NCBI GenBank assembly: GCA_030430575.1 | Contig: JAUIKF010000006.1 | Coordinates: 1 to 64,000 of the forward strand | Reading direction: 5' to 3' | Source of the DNA: Bacteroidia bacterium | Lineage (GTDB): Bacteria > Bacteroidota > Bacteroidia > J057 | Length of the DNA stretch: 64,000 nt | Part shown: in pieces, positions 51,001 through 57,886 of the stretch | Position numbering within the stretch: the first letter of the stretch is position 1 | Layout: every line of letters begins with the position of its first letter | Made by a program: the position numbers and the translations under genes | Notes under the pieces: generated by a model | Seen by the model: the letters and a program-made list of their open reading frames with translations, nothing else | The model's database searches: none | What the model was told of the DNA's origin: nothing

Positions 51001-51662
51001 GTGATTTTGTGAAATGGATGGGTAACTGCTTGACTTGTAGTAATTTCTAAGACGCCGTTTGTTTTGATGCTTTTATCTGAGGGAATGGAGCTTAAGTTAA
51101 AATGAAGTAATAACTCTACGCCTTGAGGCATATTTTTTACTTCAAATACACGCTCTAGCCCGGTACTGCCCGCTCTGGTTTGGAGGTATTCAGGAGATTC
51201 AGTTAGGGTAATGGTGCCATTGGCTGTAGGAATCTCATAGGTCAAGTATGCTCGATCATTTTTATACAAATGCCCTCGATAAACGGCCTTGACTGGGGTC
51301 TCTTCCCCATTTTGGCGGAGGCGCCAAGGCTGTTCTACTTCATTGATGACATAGGCAGGGCCTATGGAAGTAGGCTGGGGGCCGTGACGGGTCGTAAAGA
51401 CTGGACCGTCAAAATTGACGCCTTTTTTCCACACTTTGAATAAGCCACATGAATTGGCATCATAAGCGACCCAGAGGTCCTTATGGAGGGCCAAGGTCAC
51501 GACCCTTGGCTTCAGATCGAGCACAGATCGAAATACCCACGGCGTGTGCCCTCTTTCAGGCGGAGGAGTAGGGGAGGTACATTGGTACAGACTTCCCAGA
51601 ATGAGGGCAGATAGGATAAAAAGAGAAAATGGGGAGAGGAAGCGAGAAATGATACGCGGCAT
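48042..51662 (-). CDS. large multidomain haem/PA14/propeller/DUF1080 lipoprotein
   Basis: A 1,206-residue surface or periplasmic lipoprotein. The signal SPFSLFILSALILGSLYQC has its lipobox Cys at residue 28. An N-terminal beta region is followed by a cytochrome c site CETCH (272-276, with ALDGETPIEG after the helix). A PA14 domain covers about 350-490 (GIAYNFYDFVDG, VFRLMSADGSRLTLDGQVLIDND). A sorbosone-dehydrogenase/PQQ-like beta-propeller spans about 515-880. The C-terminus is a DUF1080 (3-keto-disaccharide hydrolase) domain, about 990-1206 (GWTLLFDGKTKKGWRKYRG, YENYELTLDWRISENGNSGIIYNVQE). The combination suggests oxidation of a glycan with electron transfer to the built-in haem and cleavage of the 3-keto product. 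The upstream frame extension of 13 codons is excluded. Confidence 0.88.
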   Translation of the reverse strand: MPRIISRFLSPFSLFILSALILGSLYQCTSPTPPPERGHTPWVFRSVLDLKPRVVTLALHKDLWVAYDANSCGLFKVWKKGVNFDGPVFTTRHGPQPTSIGPAYVINEVEQPWRLRQNGEETPVKAVYRGHLYKNDRAYLTYEIPTANGTITLTESPEYLQTRAGSTGLERVFEVKNMPQGVELLLHFNLSSIPSDKSIKTNGVLEITTSQAVTHPFHKITNITGKLRLNSTGQTQMTVSFHKEPMLVNTFDQQKEDLAVSPAKVLIEKNGCETCHNEATATVGPAYLDVAKKYPYTLKTVEQLANKVISGGSGVWGDQMMLPNAHVSYEDAVTMVEYVMALDGETPIEGENVRRGIAYNFYDFVDGLTQLPSIPEARKADWTANVRTIDQMNKEFDKVDNPFAIHYKGFLNINKSDNYVFRLMSADGSRLTLDGQVLIDNDGIHAYSGKDAEMTLEAGTHEFLLEYFSSGGSERSVSLEWVQHGKGDFEPITRAFYSYEPNQLKPRNLPDPTEVPRGDIPGDRYPVVDVHPSYDLSQARPNDFRPKVGGMDFLSDGRMVISTWTPEGTVYLLEGAQTGDTSQMSYKAIASGLAEPLGLKVVDDEIYVLQKQELTKLIDHDGDEVIDEYRTVCGAWQVSANFHEFAFGMVYKEGHFYATLATAIEPGGKSTQPQLADRGKVIKISKADGSHSFVAHGLRTPNGIGLGIDNEIFVADNQGDWLPASKIVHVQEGAWFGSRSVDFEGTATLTETKPMVWLPQDEIGNSPTTPLAINDGPYKGQMIHGEITNGGVKRVFVEKINGQYQGVVFRFVQGIEAAVNRLVWGPDGALYIGGIGSTGNWQDYNKLWYGLQRIKYNEKSTFEMLAVRAKSNGMEIEFTEPLAPGKGLVPADYEVKQWYYLPTVNYGGPKLDEKALAIQSVNVSDDRKKVFLELEGMEENHVVYIRLAGPLISESGQGLWAKEAWYTLNHIPQNLPGYIAPNQYTSLDNQLTPEEEAAGWTLLFDGKTKKGWRKYRGKKPGKAWKVKGGALVLSGRKNKDGNFVHGGTIITDQAYENYELTLDWRISENGNSGIIYNVQELDDAGAAYDTGPEMQVLHDEGHPDGQIPLHRAGDLYDMIECTYKTVKQPGEWNHIRIVNHNGKIEHWLNGYKVVEYDMNSPEWPKMIEKSKFNGWKHFGKYTSGHIALQDHHDVVAYKNIKLRKLE

Positions 51663-51698
51663 ATTGAAAAAGATGTGATGGAGGCAAAGAGAGTTAGC

Positions 51699-51751
51699 CA
51701 CAGATTACACAGATTTGCACAGATTTAAGAATGAAATCCGCGATAATCTGT
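51699..51751. repeat. CACAGATT repeat tract
   Basis: Three CACAGATT units (near 51699, 51708 and 51718) are followed by CGCGATAATCTGT (51739-51751), whose end complements them. The tract lies upstream of the DUF1080-type gene on the minus strand. Similar CACAGATT tracts are familiar from intergenic regions of other Bacteroidota genomes, from memory. Confidence 0.45.
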
Positions 51752-51914
51752 ACAATCTTTGGCAAAATTTATATCTCAAAAATAAAGGCATCTAGGCGAT
51801 TTCGTCAGCAATATAGAGAAGAATTGCCAACTTTTTGAAAGTTGTGGGGAGGAAGGGGTTTAGCCTTTGGCGAGGGCTTATATTTTCCTTAGTTTGCGCC
51901 TTATTCCTCCAATC

Positions 51915-52424
51915 ATGAGTGGACACGACCAAGACATATTCAGGTCAGATGGCGCATTTCTGGCCTTCAGCGCATCTATGCTTCTAGGCATAGGGCTGGT
52001 GATGTTTGGGTTGGGACTAATATGTCAATTGAAACCTGATTGGGGCCTTTGCTTGGTTGAATTGGTGCCCTTCCCCAATCCCGTACAAGGTGGACAGCTC
52101 GTGAGTGATGCCTTTATCCGTGTCAACCTGCCCTTAGGCATGGTGATTATCGGAATAGGCTTGCAACTTTATTCCAAGATGGGATGGATCACCAGTGTGG
52201 CGATTTTATTTGCTTTCTGGATTGTCTTTGGGGTGTCAGTGGTACTCCACTGGCCACACTTCATGGCCGAAGGCATGGATTACTTCTTTGTGAAGGCTGT
52301 AATACTGCACCTCGTATTTATGGGATTAATTTTAGGAGGAATTATGCTCCTTTTCTCTCCTGGCATCCGTCGGATGTATTGGAAGCGTGCAGCGCAGCCA
52401 GAGGGAGATGCGAATTATCAATAA
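51915..52424 (+). CDS. small integral membrane protein, unknown
   Basis: A 169-residue protein starting MSGHDQDIFRSDGAF (51915; the upstream frame is weak). Four hydrophobic helices are visible: AFSASMLLGIGLVMFGLGLI, LPLGMVIIGIGLQLY, SVAILFAFWIVFGVSVVL and AVILHLVFMGLILGGIMLLF. A short cytoplasmic tail ends in KRAAQPEGDANYQ. No motif suggests a function. It precedes rpe by 99 bases of repeat DNA on the same strand and is divergent from the DUF1080-type gene. Confidence 0.6.
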   Translation: MSGHDQDIFRSDGAFLAFSASMLLGIGLVMFGLGLICQLKPDWGLCLVELVPFPNPVQGGQLVSDAFIRVNLPLGMVIIGIGLQLYSKMGWITSVAILFAFWIVFGVSVVLHWPHFMAEGMDYFFVKAVILHLVFMGLILGGIMLLFSPGIRRMYWKRAAQPEGDANYQ

Positions 52425-52425
52425 A

Positions 52426-52522
52426 TAAATGAGTAAATGATAAGATGAGTAAATGAATAAATGTTCCTCCAATTGATTTTTCTATTTTATCATTTTCTCC
52501 TATAATCATATTATCATTTGAC
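52426..52522. repeat. ATGAGTAAATGATAA tract and its complement
   Basis: The gap before rpe starts with three AAATGAGTAAATGAT-like units and ends with ATTTTATCATTTTCTCC and ATATTATCATTTG, the complementary form. The ends can pair across the spacer. It is the same family as 12112, 17814 and 53310. Confidence 0.45.
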
Positions 52523-52523
52523 T

Positions 52524-53192
52524 ATGCCTCACCTAATTTCCCCTTCCATCCTTGCAGCAGATTTCGGTAAGCTAGATGCAGAAGTACACATGCTGAACGA
52601 AAGTAAGGCTGACTTGATTCATGTCGATGTCATGGATGGATGTTTTGTGCCCAATATTTCTTTTGGTTTTCCTGTATTGAAGTCTATTCAAAAGGCCTCT
52701 CAAAAGCCATTGGATGTTCACCTGATGATCGTGGACCCAGATCGATATTTGGAAGCCTTTGTCAAAGGGGGAGCAGAAATTCTTTCTGTACATCAAGAAG
52801 CATGTACTCACCTTCATCGGACTTTATCAGAAATCCGAAACTTAGGCGCAAAAGCTGGGGTAGTGCTTAATCCAGCTACACCTGTCAGTACCTTGGAAGA
52901 TATTCTCCCACTTGCAGACATGGTCATGTTGATGTCTGTGAATCCAGGGTTTGGGGGGCAAAAATTTATCCAGAATACTTTCAATAAAGTTCGTAAACTC
53001 CGCCAAATGATTGATAATCAGGGCCTATCTACCCTCATCGAGATTGATGGAGGGGTTACCGATCAAAATGCGCAAAGCTTGCTAAACGCCGGTGCAGATA
53101 TCCTGGTAGCAGGTTCTTATGTCTTCAAATCGACTGATCCAAAGGCGACTATTGCTTCGCTGAAAGGGTTGGAGAGGGCGTATCAGGTTTAG
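52524..53192 (+). CDS. rpe: ribulose-phosphate 3-epimerase
   Basis: Rpe interconverts ribulose-5-phosphate and xylulose-5-phosphate in the pentose phosphate pathway. The 222-residue TIM-barrel has the expected motifs: ISPSILAADFGKL at the N-terminus, HVDVMDGCFVPNISFG with metal-binding His and Asp, VHLMIVDPDRY, MSVNPGFGGQKFI, and EIDGGVTDQNAQSLLNAGADILVAGSYVF with the phosphate-binding loop. I start at ATG 52524 rather than a TTG two codons earlier. It stands outside any pathway operon. Confidence 0.95.
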   Translation: MPHLISPSILAADFGKLDAEVHMLNESKADLIHVDVMDGCFVPNISFGFPVLKSIQKASQKPLDVHLMIVDPDRYLEAFVKGGAEILSVHQEACTHLHRTLSEIRNLGAKAGVVLNPATPVSTLEDILPLADMVMLMSVNPGFGGQKFIQNTFNKVRKLRQMIDNQGLSTLIEIDGGVTDQNAQSLLNAGADILVAGSYVFKSTDPKATIASLKGLERAYQV

Positions 53193-53347
53193 GGTTTAGG
53201 GTTTAGGGTTCAGGGTTCAGGGTTCAGAGAAAGCTGAAAACGACTTCCATTCAAAATTCACTTATTCAAAATTCATTGTCAGGGTTCAGAATGGAGTTTT
53301 ATTACCCTTCATTTTCTCATCTTATCATTCTCTCATTTACTCATTCT
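53187..53347. repeat. mixed TTTAGGG/TTCAGGG, TTCAAAATTC and CATTTTCTC tracts
   Basis: Between the convergent rpe and substrate-binding genes lie three repeat styles in series. First are GGTTTAGGG/GGTTCAGGG heptamers (53187-53225), then ATTCAAAATTCA (53252-53276). Last is TTCATTTTCTCATCTTATCATTC...CATTTACTCATTC (53309-53347), the complement of the ATGA family. All three styles occur elsewhere in the window's spacers. No classical terminator is present. Confidence 0.45.
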
Positions 53348-53348
53348 C

Positions 53349-54215
53349 TTATCCTCCCCCTTCCCTCCGCCAGATCAACTCTGGAAATTCTTCCTCTTGC
53401 TCCACAATACCTGCCAATTGCAGGTGGAAGATGACGCTTTGAATCATCTTATTGCTGACCCACCCATGGGTTGCCCATTCGGTACTGTGGTACCATCGTT
53501 CGACATCCTTCAATTTTAAGTCATAGCGTTCGCTGACAAGCTGAATCGCCTTCCCATTTTGCATAAAATCGCTACAGCTTTGATGGATTACGCGCAGCAT
53601 ATTGGCCACGGCTGTTGGATGCTGGGCCAAGATTTCATCTCTGGCCGCTATCACAAAACAAGGCCAGGGCGTAAGGTATTCCCCAATCCGACGGAGTTTG
53701 CCCGAATCGACATAGGGTTTGGTGGTGAACTTTTCCCAATAAAAGACATCCACCTCAAGGTTCTCTAACGCAACCAAAGCCCCATCCAAGTTTTTGATGA
53801 CCTCAAATTGGTTAGCTGAAAGTTTCTGCCCTTTACTATTGGCATCTACGATGGCCATCAAATGAGAACCAGATCCAAAGCGGCTAATCCCATATTTTTG
53901 GTCAAAAATATCTTGGTAATGCATCAATGAATTATTCGCTCCTGTATGGACCCCCCAGATCAAGGGGGTGATCACATAGTCACTGATGATCTTGCTAGGA
54001 TTGCCTTTGAGAATGTCGGAAATAATCCCTTCTGTCAATAAAATACAGGCATCGACCTCTCCAGCTCTTAAGGCACGGGTCATCTGACCGGTTCCTCCTT
54101 TGAAGGTGGTCCATTCAAGGTGAATCCCTTCCTGAGCAAAATGACCTTGTTCTATGGCCAGGTGGATGGGAAGGTTGAAGTGCTCTGGCACGCCGCCGAG
54201 GGAGATTTTGATCAT
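53349..54215 (-). CDS. signal-less periplasmic-binding-protein-like protein
   Basis: A 288-residue protein of the SsuA/THI5 (NMT1-like) substrate-binding fold. Typical pieces are IKISLGGVPEHFNLPIHLAIEQGHFAQEGIHLEW, GGTGQMTRALRAGEVDACILLTEG, KYGISRFGSGSHLMAIVDA and LDGALVALENLEVDVFYWE. It has no signal peptide or lipobox, and there is no ABC permease or ATPase nearby. This resembles cytoplasmic THI5-like or menaquinone-pathway enzymes that reuse the fold for catalysis, or an orphan sensor. The substrate is unknown. It follows the C25-like gene on the same strand with a 53-base gap. Confidence 0.75.
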   Translation of the reverse strand: MIKISLGGVPEHFNLPIHLAIEQGHFAQEGIHLEWTTFKGGTGQMTRALRAGEVDACILLTEGIISDILKGNPSKIISDYVITPLIWGVHTGANNSLMHYQDIFDQKYGISRFGSGSHLMAIVDANSKGQKLSANQFEVIKNLDGALVALENLEVDVFYWEKFTTKPYVDSGKLRRIGEYLTPWPCFVIAARDEILAQHPTAVANMLRVIHQSCSDFMQNGKAIQLVSERYDLKLKDVERWYHSTEWATHGWVSNKMIQSVIFHLQLAGIVEQEEEFPELIWRREGGG

Positions 54216-54268
54216 GGAAATTGCCTTAAATTGGCTTGCAATATAGGCAATCCATATTTCTCCGATGG

Positions 54269-57200
54269 CTATTGCTTCACCACTTTTACTACCTCTTGGA
54301 TTCCTTGTTCTACATATTTAACCACATAAACGCCTGCTGCCCAATTACTTACATCAACTACCTGAGGCCCCTCTAGGCGATCATTTACTTCCAACATTTT
54401 TCGTCCCGTGATATCGTAAATGCGAAACCCAAATACCCTGATTTTTCCTGGGAGCAAACAGAGTTTGTCAAAAGTCGGATTTGGATATACTTGAAGGGTA
54501 GGGAAGGGGCTTTGCGGAAGACTAGGGACTAGTACGTCATCCAAAGGAATTTGATCTCCAATCTCGTCTTGTGCCAATCCAAACCCCAACCCCGTTCTTA
54601 GAGGAGTAGAAAGGAGTTTTTTGTTTAAATCATCTACCATAATAATGTCTACACGGGCGATTTGCCCATGCCCAGAAATAGGGGAGTGGTCAGTTCGGGT
54701 AATAGCAATATCTAACTCCCCTGCTAAGGGACGGTCTTTGATGAATGTCAAAAGATCGCTGCCTGCTGTTCCCATCCAGCAGCTATCAAATGACACGGTA
54801 AGTGAACCGGGTTCTACTTGTTCAGGATCGTAGGATAGGGTAAAAGCAATCCCATATGCATTTTGAGCAGGCTGCAGGCCATCCCCTAAGTCGATCGTAA
54901 TAGCGACCGAATCGCCAGGGTCCACTAAGCTGGGATAATTCAAGATCAAAGGCGTCGCGCCACTCACAAAACTTGTTTTCTGATGCGTCAGGCCATAGTT
55001 GAGGTCGATGGCCAGGGTGTCATCGGCATTTACGATGCCGTCGCCATTGCAGTCGGCGTGCTTATGATTGATGGATGTGTGGAAGGCCGAATCCCAGTTG
55101 AAGGCGCGCTGCGCTTGCCATTGCAGGCTGGCAACTGGGCGGATGGCTCCCGTATCGCGGTAGGCGAGCCCTATGTTCAGTACATCGACATGATGGGCGA
55201 TGCCATCAGCATCTGTGTCGCCAGGCCAGACGTCCAGGCTGTCCATGCGAAAGATCCGCAAGGCAGGATCGCCCTGAAGGTTCATCATTTGTGCGGTATG
55301 GTGGTATTGAATGCCTGGCAGGGCTATGCGGATAAATTCATAAGTTTCACGTACCGCTTTCCCGATGGTTATTTGAGGGTGATCTTGAAAAATGATGCGG
55401 TAAAAATGAGTGATATAATTGTTAAGTGGGCTGAGGTAGCCGATAGATGTAGGGGCAAAATAGGCAATGGCACCTCTTCCGGGTTCTTTGAGCCATTTTT
55501 CTCCAAAACTTTCATCTTCACTGAAATCTCCCATTTCAGCCCCGATCCCTATCACCATAGGGCATTTTCCATAATTTTGATACTGCTCAGGCGCTCGAAA
55601 GTCCACATCCATGGTATCATTGGTCGAGTAGGCAGCTATTTGCACCAAGGCTACCCCCGAATCGATCCTGGCTTGATAGGTTGGGATTTGAGTAGGAGAA
55701 TGCAATCCCCGCTGGTGTAAAATAGCTGTCCCATTAAAAGGAGGGCCTTCAAATAGATTTCGCATATAATCAATGGTATTGAACAGGGCATTTTGAACCC
55801 CTGCTGTAGACCCACCTCCCAAAAATACCCCATGGCGCCGCCAATCTTCATAGGGGGAATATTCGAATTCCCTTACCTTATCTAAATAGGCAAAGCCTTC
55901 TTGATCAGTTAGGGCGTTTACCCTTCCTATGCTCATATTGGGGAGAATAACCAAGCTGTCTGAGAGAGGAGCTGCCAAGGCAAAGTCACTGGCTGGATAG
56001 CCATAGGTGGGGACGACTGGGTCACTAGTCTGGCGTGTGAGGTGACGTCCTTTCCCCCATAACAGTAAGTATGAAGGAGGCGTATGCCAATGATTTTTGG
56101 TGTAGTTGAGAAAGCGCTTAATCGCCCAGGGTGTGGGGCTTCCATAGCCAAATTCATCGTAGATCTCGTCGGTGAAGACCACTTTTGTCTGAAACTTCCC
56201 AAATGCACTCGTATCTCGATAGGCCGCATAGGCAAGGGCCGAAGAATCCAGGGAGCGATGGGCAATAATGAGATAGGTAACCTTTTGGAGCGTGTCGCTG
56301 AGCAATGAAAGGTGAGAATTTTTGATAAGCGGTTTTCGCACGCCTAGGTCTGTCACGAGCTGAAGGTCTCGCTCTATCCTCCCTCCTGGAATCAGGATAT
56401 GGCCATTTCCGTTGGAAATGATGCCCCTATGCCGTTGTCGATTGACTTCATCATAGGCCCAAATACTGTCGGTTCCTCCAGCCTGATCAAACTGAAAGTA
56501 GGCTTCAGATTGGGCTGATTTCCATTGATACATCACATCCTGAGCCCTTCCTTGTAGATGGGGTGCTCGATCGTAATATAAGTGCATATAACACAGTCTG
56601 CTGCTACTATGGTGCTGAGGTGAGGGTACCTCAAAACTGATGGTGGTAGTGGAAGCCAGAGGGGCAGAAAAGGAACGTTTGTAAGTAGTTAAAATAGGTA
56701 CGCTAAATGAAGTAAGCGAATCAACCAAAGGATTCAGGGTATCTCCATTGATGCTGATGCGGTGATGATGACTGGTATTGGAACTGCCAAAAACCCTGGC
56801 TTCTAAAGAAAGGGACTGATTGCCAGGAAGGGCTCCTGTAGTAAGCAGGGTGATATTCAGCGGAGCTTGATAGCCAAAAGTGTCTTTGCTTACATAGCCT
56901 TCTCCTATCACATATTGATGATTAAGTTGATTAAATACATCATAAGGTGCTCCGCCTCCCTTTACAAATTCGGCTGTGCCAGAATTGGGATGAGGCACCC
57001 AGCTCGCACGGCTTGGAAATACCGTTTCTGGGGTATATGCTAAATAATTAGTATCAATCGTATTGAGATACCTCAAGCCTTTGGCAGATCCCCAGGTGAG
57101 AAAATAGGCTGAGGTATCGGAAAAAATACTCAAATCAGGCCGGGGTTGAACCTCCGGTGCTGGCACGCCTGTGATCCCGTCCCGGTACAGCTGAGCATCT

Positions 57201-57523
57201 TCTGCGCCATCGTTTCTTTTGCCTACAAACTCCAAGTAGTGAAAGCCTCCCGTTGCATTTTCTTTCACAAAAAGGGGAACTTCTATTCCTCGATAAAAAA
57301 GTTGAATGGAGTCTGCGTCTTGCTGACTCAAGTTAACTCCTGCAGCTGCGAAATCAGCTGCATCCAGTCCATAGACAGCATCTTGGTCCACCAGGAGCTT
57401 GATGAATGGGCGGTTGGGGTTGGAGACATACCAATCATTGGCGTAGTCAATGGATTGGGAAAAGCTGGTCGCTGTCAGATACGCCAGCAGGGTAAGGGTA
57501 AGGATTAGGTTTTTGATCATCAT
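54269..57523 (-). CDS. C25-peptidase-like surface protein with dockerin/cohesin-like modules and T9SS signal
   Basis: A 1,084-residue exported protein (signal LILTLTLLAYLTATSFSQ). The first 760 residues follow the gingipain/PorU C25 layout: TYLIIAHRSL, DEIYDEFGYGSPTPWAIKRFL, SYLLLWGKGRH, SIGRVNALTDQEGFAYLDKV, RHGVFLGGG, and a QMMNLQGDPALRIF end. The usual catalytic YTGHG becomes AAYSTND (Asn635 region), and the usual VACxxGDF becomes GIGAEMGDF (Ala662), so both catalytic residues appear lost. Then come two dockerin-like calcium loops (DTDADG near 766; DCNGDGIVNADD near 823), a cohesin-like Ig domain (about 840-990, AYGIAFTLSYDPEQ, SPISGHGQIARVDI), and a type A T9SS sorting domain (VYPNPT...GVYVVKYVEQG). 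It is probably a surface binding or scaffold protein. Confidence 0.85.
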   Translation of the reverse strand: MMIKNLILTLTLLAYLTATSFSQSIDYANDWYVSNPNRPFIKLLVDQDAVYGLDAADFAAAGVNLSQQDADSIQLFYRGIEVPLFVKENATGGFHYLEFVGKRNDGAEDAQLYRDGITGVPAPEVQPRPDLSIFSDTSAYFLTWGSAKGLRYLNTIDTNYLAYTPETVFPSRASWVPHPNSGTAEFVKGGGAPYDVFNQLNHQYVIGEGYVSKDTFGYQAPLNITLLTTGALPGNQSLSLEARVFGSSNTSHHHRISINGDTLNPLVDSLTSFSVPILTTYKRSFSAPLASTTTISFEVPSPQHHSSSRLCYMHLYYDRAPHLQGRAQDVMYQWKSAQSEAYFQFDQAGGTDSIWAYDEVNRQRHRGIISNGNGHILIPGGRIERDLQLVTDLGVRKPLIKNSHLSLLSDTLQKVTYLIIAHRSLDSSALAYAAYRDTSAFGKFQTKVVFTDEIYDEFGYGSPTPWAIKRFLNYTKNHWHTPPSYLLLWGKGRHLTRQTSDPVVPTYGYPASDFALAAPLSDSLVILPNMSIGRVNALTDQEGFAYLDKVREFEYSPYEDWRRHGVFLGGGSTAGVQNALFNTIDYMRNLFEGPPFNGTAILHQRGLHSPTQIPTYQARIDSGVALVQIAAYSTNDTMDVDFRAPEQYQNYGKCPMVIGIGAEMGDFSEDESFGEKWLKEPGRGAIAYFAPTSIGYLSPLNNYITHFYRIIFQDHPQITIGKAVRETYEFIRIALPGIQYHHTAQMMNLQGDPALRIFRMDSLDVWPGDTDADGIAHHVDVLNIGLAYRDTGAIRPVASLQWQAQRAFNWDSAFHTSINHKHADCNGDGIVNADDTLAIDLNYGLTHQKTSFVSGATPLILNYPSLVDPGDSVAITIDLGDGLQPAQNAYGIAFTLSYDPEQVEPGSLTVSFDSCWMGTAGSDLLTFIKDRPLAGELDIAITRTDHSPISGHGQIARVDIIMVDDLNKKLLSTPLRTGLGFGLAQDEIGDQIPLDDVLVPSLPQSPFPTLQVYPNPTFDKLCLLPGKIRVFGFRIYDITGRKMLEVNDRLEGPQVVDVSNWAAGVYVVKYVEQGIQEVVKVVKQ

Positions 57524-57587
57524 ATTTGGCCGTTATTCCACCTTACAAAGATTGAAAACGGGAGATGAGATGAGAAAAACTTAAAAT

Positions 57588-57639
57588 ATAATTTATGGGA
57601 TTATTTTTTTTAACTAAAAAAAATAATCCTATAAATTAT
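57588..57639. other. 25-bp-arm hairpin with 2-nt loop in 363-base spacer
   Basis: Bases 57588-57612 pair with 57615-57639 with one mismatch around an AC loop. The apex is eight T opposite eight A, the base ATAATTTAT/ATAAATTAT. It lies 65 bases upstream of the C25-like gene start (minus strand) and about 250 before the repeat-protein start (plus). The rest of the 57524-57886 spacer is very AT-rich, with T8-9 runs near 57690 and 57704 and a GGTTCAGGG tract (57729-57761). It holds no gene. Confidence 0.6.
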
Positions 57640-57886
57640 TTATAAAATTTGATGTTTTGAGTATTTTTTAGAGTTGTAAATGGGATAAAATTTTTTTAGG
57701 TATTTTTTTTTACCCTATCGACTTTATAGGTTCAGAGATTAGGGTTCAGGGTTCAGGGTTCGATAATCCTTATTCCACTCCTGCTAAATAACCCTTCACG
57801 GACTTTTTATTTCTATTCGATGGGATGATACCCACCTTTGAGAAACATTATTTCCAAATGATTCTCTAACCAAAACCGCTACTACT

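Noticed and set aside
53187-53225. TTTAGGG heptamers resembling a plant-type telomere
   Set aside because: Only a few units occur, mixed with TTCAGGG, in a spacer of a bacterial chromosome full of similar low-complexity words; there is no reason to infer a telomere.
54983-55720. 245-codon plus-strand frame inside the C25-like gene
   Set aside because: It is antisense to dockerin-like and C25-like coding sequence whose motifs are clear; the product lacks any recognisable feature.
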